Shown piece by piece: positions 21,953 to 29,623 of a stretch of DNA of 33,319 nt. Source of the DNA: Haplomitrium mnioides (Eukaryota > Marchantiophyta > Haplomitriopsida > Calobryales). Numbering within the stretch: the stretch's first letter is position 1; each line of letters starts with the position of its first letter. The stretch is from the NCBI GenBank assembly GCA_049999725.1, contig JBNGIS010032519.1, positions 1-33,319 on the forward strand, read 5' to 3'. Under the pieces are notes generated by a model. It was not told where the DNA came from and made no database searches. It saw nothing but the letters and a program-made list of their open reading frames with translations. Both the position numbers and the translations under genes were made by a program.

Positions 21953-21957
21953 TTTTT
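21953..21957. repeat. Possible target site duplication of the copia element, left
   Basis: ttttt precedes the 5' LTR; the right counterpart at 29030-29034 is ttctt, one mismatch. In the satellite consensus the same position reads ttttt, which fits a later T-to-C change on the right. The AT-rich context makes chance likely enough to keep confidence moderate. Confidence 0.45.
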
Positions 21958-22105
21958 TATTATAGGACTATAGGACGAACCCTATCTATACCTATATATA
22001 GATAGGGTTATGTACAATATATCTCTATGTATTCAATCTATCTATGAAGTGAAGTGAAGTGCGGCGCTGCCCGATTGCTGTGTGTGTCTCCAATCTACCA
22101 TAACA
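21958..22105 (+). repeat. Copia 5' LTR
   Basis: 148 bp matching 28882-29029 at 141 positions. It ends TAACA; its start reads TATTA where the 3' copy has TGTTA, so the terminal TG has mutated to TA. It contains a perfect 13-bp inverted repeat (21978-22009) and a gaagt triplication near 22046. The length is at the short end for copia LTRs. Confidence 0.95.
21978..22009. repeat. Perfect 13-bp hairpin in the 5' LTR
   Basis: Arms aaccctatctata and tatagatagggtt around a 6-base centre. The identical structure at 28902-28933 in the 3' LTR is untouched by the seven LTR differences. It includes a tatatata core that could also serve as TATA box. Confidence 0.93.
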
Positions 22106-22119
22106 CGTTATCAGCACGA
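22106..22119 (+). promoter_or_regulatory. Probable primer binding site
   Basis: cgttatcagcacga follows the LTR end directly. It shares tatcag and 8 of 12 positions with the common plant initiator-Met primer site (TGGTATCAGAGC) but does not start with TGG, so a different tRNA or an internal tRNA segment may be the primer. Confidence 0.55.
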
Positions 22120-23500
22120 ACGACTCTACGAAATTTTTTTTTCACACAGACAGATTCACGACACACACAGCGCATGCACTACGTTCAAACCTCTAACAAC
22201 ATTCTCGTCCACGACATTCCCGTTTCCCTTTCTCGTCCACGACATTCTTCTTTCTCGTTTTCTCCCGCAGAGGTTTTTGCTCGAGAAGGTGCGCGATTCA
22301 ACAAAAAAAAAAAAAAAAAAATCCCTCCCTCCCCCCTCATATTTTTTTTCCCTATTACTCGCTACACTCTCTTTTTTTTCTATCCCTTTTTTTCTTTTCT
22401 TTTTTTTGGTCGACCTAGGTCTTGCCCACACCTTTTTCGTTTCTCGCGGACCTTCGCTCCCTTCGGCGGCGGTGCTTCTTCTCACTTTTGCTTTTGCGCT
22501 TCCTTCGACGGATGTTTTTCCTTCCCTTTTGCTTCTTCGCTCCCTTCGGTAGCGGTGCTTCTTCTCACTTTTGCTTCTGCGCTCCTTCGGCGGCTGCACT
22601 TCCTCTCCTTTTGCTTCTTAGCTACTCGACGGGTTGTTCTAAGGTGCTCTCCTATTGCTCCTTTTTGCCCTTTCGACGGGCTGTTCTTCCTCCTTTTGCT
22701 TCTTCGATAATCGACGGGCTGTGTTCCCTCCCTTTTTACTTATTCGCTATTCAGCGGGCTGTGCTTCATCTCCCTTTGCTTCTTCGCTATTCGGCGGGCT
22801 ATGCTTCCTCCCTTTTGCTTCCTCGCTGTTCGACGGGCTGTGCTCAGGTGCTCCTTTTTTGCTTCTGTGACGACCTGTACCCTTTTGCCCCTCTCTTCCT
22901 CTTCTTTTTGCTCATTCGGCGGCTGTGTTCTGCTACTTCCTAACAAGGCTGTGCTCTTTTACTGCTCGCGTGGCTGAACTCGTATTTTGTTCCTCGACGG
23001 TCTTTCCTTTTTTTTTCGCATTAACTTGGCACTCGCAGCTGTTTCACCTGTTCATCCTCGACGATTGGCGCTCGTGACCTGCTCTTTCATCTTCATCAAC
23101 CTGGTGCTTCAAACATTTATATGCTAGTGGACCACAACTGACCAGGGCGAACGACGAGCGACACCAACAACAACAGGACAATTTTTACTCAACATAGAAA
23201 CATATTACAGGGCAGTTTTCCAGTACAGCTCTGCAAATTTCTTTTTAGCACATTTACCTTTCCTTTTTTTTTTCAGAGGATACTTCATTTTTCAGTTCAT
23301 TTCCTTTGTTTTCCGCATTAAGAAGAAAACATAAACAGGTACCAAGATCTAAAACATCCCCACGACACGCGGAGACCAGCAGTACTGATCATACTGCGCA
23401 TCATTTTATTTTCTATCCCTTCGTATCCTCTCATTTCTATTATCACGCTCTGGACAGTTACTGAATCCAGAACCAGACCGACACTGGGAATCAGCCAACC
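22120..23500 (+). other. Long pyrimidine-rich leader of the copia element
   Basis: Almost 1.4 kb between primer site and gag, much longer than usual for copia. It includes A19 (22303-22321), C/T-rich stretches and the ~40-bp tandem repeat at about 22455-22935. Plus-strand frames at 22054-22710 and 22422-22943 (Phe-, Ser- and Leu-rich) and the opposite Lys/Arg-rich frame come from pyrimidine skew and the repeat. I do not call them genes. Confidence 0.7.
22455..22935 (+). repeat. ~40-bp degenerate tandem repeat in the leader
   Basis: A cggcgggctgtgcttc-like core followed by ccttttgcttcttcgct recurs with cores at about 22507, 22547, 22589, 22628, 22675, 22713, 22753, 22793 and 22832, so spacing is 38-47 bp, mostly 39-40. 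About ten to eleven units. Variable repeats in untranslated leaders often differ between family members. Confidence 0.8.
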
Positions 23501-24568
23501 ATGAACCCGGTCAGTTCATTGAAATTCCCTACACTAAAACTCGATGGATCGAATTACCGGTCGTGGTCACTGGACATTACCACATACCTTACATCAAAAG
23601 GCATACAGGATATCCTCACCCACGACGAAGGCACAAACCCTCGCGATGCTGCTCGAGCCTTAATCCTCATCCGCCACCATATTGTGGAACCACTCAAACT
23701 CCAATACCTGAATCACCACAACCTCCGACTACTATGGAATGAACTCAAATTGAGATTCGACCATTTGACATCCATGTCACTCCCCGTAGCGAGACACGAC
23801 TGGATAAACCTGCGCGTCCAGGATCACACATCCATCGTGAACTACAACAGCGAACTGTTCCGGATTGCCTCCCAGCTGGCCATATGTGGTCACCCTGTAT
23901 CAGATGAAGAACAGATAGAGAAGACCCTATCGACATTCCCCGTAAGCAACCTTATCTTGGCATCCCAATATCGCAACATGTGATTCACAAGATACTCAGA
24001 GCTTATCGCGTATATGCTTCTAGCCGAGAAACATCAAATTCTACTCATTGAGAACGCGAAAAAGCAACCTCCCGGTTCTGCTGCACCTCCCGCAAACCCT
24101 TAATCACACTACACACAACATTATCCATACCCTACAAACCGTCCTTGGGGACCTCACACCGGCAGAGGCAGAGGCAGAGGCAGGGGAAGAGGAAATCCCA
24201 GATTCAGGAGGAGTACAAAATACTTCCATGCCAACACACCTCCCTTTTTAACAAACAAGGATAAGAATAACAGACAATATACCTCCAACCGACCTAAACG
24301 CAGAACACGTCAATGGACACCAAGAGGTGGTCGACAACATAAACGCGACCAAATACCATTCTCCCAACAGAGAAACAATCAGACCTCATGCCACAAATGC
24401 GGAACTCGAGGCCATACACAATCAGTATGCCGAGTTCCTGCACACCTGGCCAAACTATACCAAAACAGTATCAGGTACACACAACCTGAGGTCCATGGGA
24501 ATATCTTGGAAATCCCTGACGTCGACGAATACCCGACATACAACATGCAACCAGAAAGTCATACGATA
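23501..24568 (+). pseudogene. Copia gag (capsid plus CCHC knuckle) segment
   Basis: Starts MNPVSSLKFPTLKLDGSNY and continues with RSWSLDITTYL, the L-x-G-x-N-Y-x-x-W entry of plant copia gag (DUF4219/UBN2 type). The first 160 codons are open to TGA at 23981. In the same frame after a second stop (24101) comes an Arg-Gly-rich stretch (RGRGRGRGR, about 24160-24195) and a perfect knuckle CHKCGTRGHTQSVC (24389-24430; C-x2-C-x4-H-x4-C), which packages RNA. Gag forms the virus-like particle. The third stop (24569) separates it from protease. Confidence 0.92.
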
Positions 24569-24571
24569 TAA

Positions 24572-24800
24572 CACTTGGATCCTACTCAGACAGCCAACCA
24601 CAGCAACACATGCATTGTCGATAGCGGCTCATCGCACACTATCCTACAGGATCGAAACCTGTTCTCTTCGATCACTCCTTCTTCTCGACAAATGACAACT
24701 ATCACCGGCCATAACCAAATAGAAGAAGGCTATGGCCCAGCCACCGTATGATTCCCTAACCGAACCATACTAAACATTCCTTCAGCCATATATGCCCCCA
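24572..24800 (+). pseudogene. Copia aspartic protease segment
   Basis: CIVDSGSSHTI with the catalytic Asp codon at 24620-24622 gives the D-S-G-S signature of retropepsin-like proteases that cut the polyprotein. It is followed by a decayed flap region and TGA at 24749, then the conserved MATRNLISFRDI block (from about 24800) that leads into the pre-integrase region. Confidence 0.88.
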
Positions 24801-25834
24801 TGGCAACCAGGAACCTCATCAGTTTCAGAGATATCCGCCGAAACGGATATCACATTCAAACCGGAAGGACCTCCAACACAGAAGTCTTACATATTATGAT
24901 ACCGATAGGACTTAATATGCAAATACAAGAAACCTTCCCTCTGTCCCCACCTGGACTGTACATGACACACATTTACTCATACCTTACATCCTCAATACGA
25001 ATCTCGAATGCTCAACTCTGGCATAATCGACTCCGACACCCAAGCAAAGACATGTTTTACAGACTAAAACATGACAGCATAGGCATTCTTGACAACGTAC
25101 AACCATTATCTCCCTCATTTCCATGCATGGCATGTGCACAAGGAAAACTCAAGATCATACATCCAATACAAAAGACAACCAGACAAATCCCTCGTTTCCT
25201 TGAACGGATCCATGCAGACGTTTGCGGACCCATTCACCCTCCATCCGAGCCATTCAAATATTTTCTAGTATCCATTGATGCATCATCAAAATGGTCACAA
25301 GTATCTCTACTTACAACCAAAAATATGGTATTCTCCAAACTACTCTCACAAATTCTAAAGCTAACCACTCAATTCCCCGAATACCCAATCAAAACTCTTA
25401 GAGTTGACAACGCCGACGAATTTTCGTCTAAAACCTTCGACGAATTCTGCACATCGGAAGGCATAGATATCCAATACTCAGTCCCTCACGTCCATTTCCA
25501 GAATGGAATAGCTGAATCAGCAATTAAACGTATACAACTTATCGCCCGACCGCTACTACTGAATACAAGCCTTCCTACATCCGCATGGGGCCATGCCGTA
25601 ATGCATGCAGCCACCCTAATAAGGTTCAGGCAATCGGTCTTCAATAGTTACTCACCATATCGACTTGCAATAGGAATGCCCGCCAACATTACACACCTCA
25701 GAACATTCGGATGTCTGGTCATGGTACCAATCCTCGGCCTAAACCAAACCAAAATGGGACCACAACGTCAGAAAGGAATATATATTGGTTTTGAATCCCC
25801 ATCAATAATTCGATACCTCGAAACGAGCACATGA
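24800..25834 (+). pseudogene. Copia integrase segment
   Basis: The longest uninterrupted piece (344 codons). The zinc-binding HHCC: His codons 25022 and 25037 (WHNRLRHPS) and Cys codons 25124 and 25133 (CMACAQGK). The catalytic triad: Asp 25217 (HADVCGP), Asp 25406 (RVDNADEF) and Glu 25514 (QNGIAES), with exactly 35 residues between the last two (DD35E). The usual DNG of the second motif is DNA here. The block SYSPYRLAIG and RTFGCLV typical of copia follow. It inserts cDNA into chromosomes. Stopped by TGA at 25832, with the frame continuing afterwards. Confidence 0.94.
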
Positions 25835-26400
25835 GACGTTTTCAAATCCCGATTCGCGGATTGCCAATTCTTTGAAGACACTTTCCCACCCTTAACACAG
25901 GACACTCCTTCAAACACAACAACACATAAGGAGGAACTGGTATGGCGTAAAAACTCAATCCTTCAACCCAATGCAAGGACCGGGCAATCTGACTATGAAG
26001 TACAGAAAATACTCCACCTCCAACAAACATAAGTCAAAACACCAGACGCATTCAATGATATAGCAGGTATTACCAAATCCCATATCGAAGCAGCTAATGC
26101 ACCTGCAAGACTACAAAAAGAATCTAGACCTGCTACTGACATTGCGCCCAAGGCCAAAAGAGGACGCCCGCTTGGCTCCAAAAATAAGCCAAAACCCGAC
26201 CAATCACATCACACCACTATCAAAACACAACCAACCCAAGACAGAACGTCGGACACACCGAGATCAACAATTCCAGACAATGAGAAGATATCCATTGATT
26301 ACTCGCATACCGGCCGTATCTGGACAAGAGACAAAACAGACATAGACGACATGTTTGCCTACTCAGTATCTCAAAGTATAGATGACAATACACCAGACCC
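25835..26400 (+). pseudogene. Integrase C-terminal and linker region
   Basis: In the same frame after the 25832 stop comes DVFKSRFADCQFFED, the copia F-x-x-R-F-x-D-C-x-F-x-E block, then a low-complexity, polar linker with TAA at 26030. An AT-hook-like KRGRPLGSKNK (about 26156-26188) lies in the linker; integrase-RT linkers of this family often contain K-R-G-R-P-x-G-S-K, which may bind DNA. Confidence 0.8.
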
Positions 26401-27890
26401 AATCTCCGTACAAGATGCACAATCCAGACAGGACTGGCCCCAATGGGAACAGGCGATTAACTCAGAGCTAGATTCTCTGATTCATCGCCAAGTTTTTGGC
26501 TCCATCACTCCAGCAACGCCCGACATGACTCTGACCGGCTACAGATTCATATTCGTCAGAAAGAGAAATGCAAAGGGCGACATCACTAGATACAAGGCCA
26601 GACTAGTTGCGAAAGGATACACTCAAATACCTGGCAGAGACTATAATCTGACGTATTCACCCGTAATGGACTCCATTACATACAGATATATGATCGCATT
26701 CGCCATTCAACGGAACCTCATCATGCACATCATGGACGTTATTACAGCCTACTTGTATGGCATACTTGACTCTCAGATCTACATGAAGGCACCTCCAGAA
26801 CTCATATCAAGGTTATCTTTCCACATTCAGGGGGAGAGGCAAATATCTGAGGTTGGACCTTTTGTCCCTCAATGCAGAACATCTGAGGTTGGACCTGTTG
26901 TCCCTCAATACAAATCATCTAAGGTTAGACCTTCTGTCCCTCACAATAAATCTGCAACAGGACCTATAGTCCACAAATGGCTACAAAAGAAAGGACCTAC
27001 TGTCCTCATGACAAAGAGAAAGCGCCATACAATGAACAACATGCTTAACACTGCAATCTGGACCTTTAGTCCAACCAACACAATTGTTGAGCACGCAGTC
27101 CAACAGAGGACCTTCAGTCCCATCAACATGCATGGCAGATTGGCAGAAGAATGGACCTTCAGTCCAACCCGCAAGAAAGCTGAACAAACACAATGACAAG
27201 GGACCTTTAGTCCCACATCGATCATGTGTACATGGAAGCATTCAGCAAATGCTACATATATGACATCAAATCGATCGGACCCTCAAATGGCAGTCCAAGT
27301 CATGAGATCGATGTATGGCCTCAAACAAAGCGGCAGGAATTGGTATCAAAGATTCAAATCAGAAATGATGACCATGAATTTTAAGAACGACGACATTGCA
27401 CCATGCCTATTCATGAAACAGGAAGCCTCTGAATACGTTATAGTGGCAATATACGTAGACCATATCAACATTTTTGGGACACCATGCCTAACCTCCGACA
27501 CTATTGAGAAACTGAAAAATACCTTTGAAATGCAAGACATTGGCGAACCTGACTTCTGCTTGGGAATACAGTTCGAACACTTACATGATAGCATTCTGAT
27601 ACACCAGTCAACTTACACATCGAAAATGCTGAAACAATTCAACATGGAAAAAGCCCACCCAATGAGCACGCCTATGGAAATGAGATCCTCAGATCCCTCA
27701 AAAGACATGATCTCCAAAAGAAAGGAAACAGATACCACACTTGGACCAAAGAAACCATACTTATCCGTCATAGGAGCATTAATGTACCTGGCAAATCAGA
27801 CCAGACCCGACATTGCTTTCGCTGTAAACCTACTAGCAAGACATAGCTCACAAACGACTATACGCCATTGGAATGGCATCAAAAGAATTT
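26401..27890 (+). pseudogene. Copia reverse transcriptase segment, split by a repeat insertion
   Basis: The start WPQWEQAINSELDSL is the copia RT entry. Then RYKARLVAKGYTQ, first catalytic Asp at 26735 (MDVITAYLYG) and IYMKAPPEL. The next conserved block, SMYGLKQSGRNWYQRF, starts only at 27308, 168 codons later, where relatives usually have 14-25 residues. The catalytic box is YVDH (27452-27463): the second Asp is His. Downstream blocks FCLGIQFEH, HPMSTPM, YLSVIGALMYLANQTRPDI and NLLARHSS are well preserved. TGA lies at 27194 inside the insertion. The enzyme would be inactive. Confidence 0.94.
26831..27245 (+). repeat. Insertion in RT carrying nine GGAC-N5-GTCC palindromes
   Basis: Nine 13-bp interrupted palindromes (one with a changed first base) start at 26855, 26891, 26927, 26960, 26993, 27060, 27108, 27153 and 27201, spaced 36, 36, 33, 33, 67, 48, 45 and 48 bp. 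The first two monomers share ctgaggttggacct and tgtccctcaa. The block is bounded by cattcag at 26824-26830 and 27239-27245, a possible 7-bp duplication. Except for one TGA (27194) it stays open in the pol frame, reading GPFVP-type peptides first and WTFSP-type after the 67-bp step. Its origin is unknown. Confidence 0.8.
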
Positions 27891-27949
27891 TCAGATACCT
27901 GCAAGGCACTGTAGACATGGGTCTATTCTTCCCGAAAAATGCAGAAAAC

Positions 27950-28459
27950 GACATCATTGGATATGCTGATGCCGGATACTTATCTGACCCTGATGATACA
28001 AAATCACAAACAAGAAATGTATTCCTTAAAAGGGGTACAGCTATTTCATGGAAAAGCACCAAACAGACCATCACCAAAACATCTACTAATCATGCCGAAA
28101 TTATAGCATTATACGAGGCTAGTAGAGAATGTATTTAGCTAAGACAGTTGATTGATTACATCAACTCCAACACTAGTAAGCAACTTATTCAATCCCCTAC
28201 AGTACTCTATGAAGACAATAAACCATGTGTTGAACAAATAGCCCAAGGATTCATCAAAGGGGGCAGAATCAAACATATTGCCCCTAAATTCTTCTACACT
28301 CATGAACAACATGGTGAACAGATTAACGTACAATGGATACCAAGCAAAGACAATAAGGCTGACATTTTCACAAAACCCCTACCTACTGCTCTGCACAAGG
28401 CACATACAGAAAGAATTGGTCTACGAAAATTATCTAAACTCAACAGAAAGCAAAATTGA
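27950..28459 (+). pseudogene. Copia RNase H segment
   Basis: All four acidic active-site positions are retained: Asp 27968 (GYADAGY), Glu 28097 (NHAEIIAL), Asp 28214 (LYEDNKP) and Asp 28361 (KADIFTK). The blocks AISWKSTKQ and IKHIAPKFFYTHE also match the family. The domain removes RNA from the RNA-DNA hybrid. TAG at 28136 replaces the usual Trp of ECVW-L. The frame ends at TGA 28457. Confidence 0.93.
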
Positions 28460-28872
28460 CATATCAATTTTATATGATTCACACTCTTTTCAAATTTTAT
28501 ACCTCGCTTTCTGCTATTGAGTATTAGGTTTTAACTATGAGGTTTGTTTTACAGATATTCATGCGACACTACGTCGACACTAATGATGTACGCATGTTTT
28601 TCATAAGACAGATGAGGGCTCACAGGTTATCCATACAGATGCAAGGAGCCATCAACAACACAGCGCCATCTACAACATTACAACAGAGATTTGCGTGATG
28701 ATTGGTATCTACATTCTCAAACAATCTATTTTTTATGTAGATGCCCTACACGTGGTGGCACTCTTTCCCTCAGAAGAAAGCAGGAGGGTTTTAATGAGAC
28801 CACACCTGTAGCAGCATATTGATATAAACTAGTCCTAGAATTGTGACTGATTAGTCTAGAACAAAATCAGTC
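28460..28872 (+). other. Copia 3' untranslated region
   Basis: About 0.4 kb between pol and the polypurine tract. It includes cactctttccctcagaag and ggttttaatgagacc (about 28760-28802), decayed forms of the conserved 3' motif found upstream of the polypurine tract in many plant copia elements. No gene seen. Confidence 0.7.
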
Positions 28873-28881
28873 AAGGGGGAG
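28873..28881 (+). promoter_or_regulatory. Polypurine tract of the copia element
   Basis: aagggggag directly precedes the 3' LTR (TGTTATAGG). It primes plus-strand DNA synthesis and fixes the LTR start. Confidence 0.9.
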
Positions 28882-29029
28882 TGTTATAGGACTATAGGAC
28901 GAACCCTATCTATACCTATATATAGATAGGGTTATGTACAATATGTCTCTCTGTATTCAATTTATCTATGAAGTGAAGTGAAGTGCGGCGCTGCCAGATT
29001 GTTGTGTGTGTCTCCAATCTGCCATAACA
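28882..29029 (+). repeat. Copia 3' LTR
   Basis: 148 bp with perfect TGTTA...TAACA ends. Differences from the 5' LTR: seven (five transitions, two transversions). The hairpin at 28902-28933 is identical to that in the 5' LTR. Confidence 0.95.
28902..28933. repeat. Perfect 13-bp hairpin in the 3' LTR
   Basis: Same arms and centre as 21978-22009. Confidence 0.93.
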
Positions 29030-29159
29030 TTCTTATAGTTTCCAAAACCTTCCCACCTTCCTAATCAAAGACATAGTCTTTTATTTTATTTCTGTTATTT
29101 TATCATTCTATCATATTATTTTGTTTATATTATTACATTATTTTATTTTATTTTTATTA

Positions 29160-29175
29160 TTGATCGCTACTTTGG
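29160..29175. other. Deletion junction in the first satellite unit
   Basis: Unit 1 passes from tttttattattg straight to atcgct, omitting about 150 bp that every later unit has between these points. A ttg shared by both break positions suggests microhomology-mediated deletion. Confidence 0.7.
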
Positions 29176-29320
29176 TCGTCGTCAGACCATATATAACTAT
29201 TATCCACCAAAGAGAATGCACAGAATAAACAAAATCTTTGATACAATTGGGATATTGCTGCTAGACCCTCTGGAGTCTTCCAAACTCAACATCCCATATT
29301 TAGGTAAGACAATTGTGTTC

Positions 29321-29342
29321 AGTAGCTTTCTTGACAGCTACT
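29321..29342. repeat. Conserved 7-bp hairpin of the satellite (first example)
   Basis: agtagct-N8-agctact. The same structure appears in all eight units near 29321, 29847, 30378, 30918, 31455, 31997, 32536 and 33076. It is perfect in units 1, 2, 3 and 7 and has a single arm mismatch in most others. Confidence 0.8.
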
Positions 29343-29523
29343 GAATGCCACACCCCCTGGTCATCGGATTTCTCTTGTATCCTCGAAATTGCTGATAAAA
29401 AAACATATACACTCTAATTTTTATATTTTCCTAATCCTTCCCACCTTCCTAATCAAATTAACAGCCTTTTATTTTATTTCTGTTATTTCATCATTCTATC
29501 CTATTATTTTGTTTATACTATTA

Positions 29524-29623
29524 NNNNNNNNNNNNNNNNNNNNNNNNNNNNNNNNNNNNNNNNNNNNNNNNNNNNNNNNNNNNNNNNNNNNNNNNNNNNN
29601 NNNNNNNNNNNNNNNNNNNNNNN
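29524..29623. other. Assembly gap (100 N)
   Basis: Exactly 100 N inside satellite unit 2. The unit spacing over the gap (522) is close to the normal period, but the placeholder length is conventional, so extra copies may be collapsed here. Confidence 0.98.

Larger units (their letters stand above)
20649..21957 (-). mobile_element. Interior remnant of the minus-strand element, no recognised domain
   Basis: About 1.3 kb between the LTR and the copia element. Minus-strand frames at 20691-20963 and 20960-21232 are Arg/Glu-rich and carry no RT, integrase or knuckle motif. Plus-strand frames are also unrecognised. The stretch from about 21560 to 21957 is AT-richer and may already be flanking DNA. 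The element's 5' part was deleted or displaced. Contains a 31-bp tandem duplication and an 11-bp tandem duplication, listed separately. Confidence 0.35.
23501..28459 (+). pseudogene. Copia gag-pol polyprotein, one frame with eight internal stops
   Basis: One frame of about 1650 codons spans all domains from the gag ATG (23501) to the terminal TGA (28457). Internal stops: TGA 23981, TAA 24101, TAA 24569, TGA 24749, TGA 25832, TAA 26030, TGA 27194, TAG 28136. Each lies one C-to-T or G-to-A change from Gln, Arg or Trp codons, as expected from methylcytosine deamination. The domains stay in phase throughout, with no net frame change. Domain order: gag, CCHC, protease, HHCC and DD35E integrase, RT, RNase H. 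The ATG is chosen because the gag similarity starts within ten residues. It is broken and not expected to yield a full product. Confidence 0.95.
21958..29029 (+). mobile_element. Full-length, inactivated Ty1/copia retrotransposon
   Basis: A 7072-bp element: 148-bp LTRs at both ends, a primer-site-like sequence after the 5' LTR, a 1.4-kb leader, one gag-pol frame in copia order (gag, knuckle, protease, integrase, RT, RNase H), and a polypurine tract before the 3' LTR. Integrase before RT identifies copia and excludes gypsy. The LTRs differ at 7 of 148 positions (5 transitions, 2 transversions), so insertion is neither very recent nor ancient. It is longer than the usual 5 kb because of the leader and an insertion in RT. 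Eight nonsense codons and a changed RT active site make it non-autonomous at best. Confidence 0.96.

Noticed and set aside
22054-22943. Frames of 156-218 codons in the copia leader, and the opposite 147-codon frame
   Set aside because: Phe/Ser/Leu-rich or Lys/Arg-rich products of pyrimidine skew and the 40-bp repeat; they overlap the LTR and primer site.
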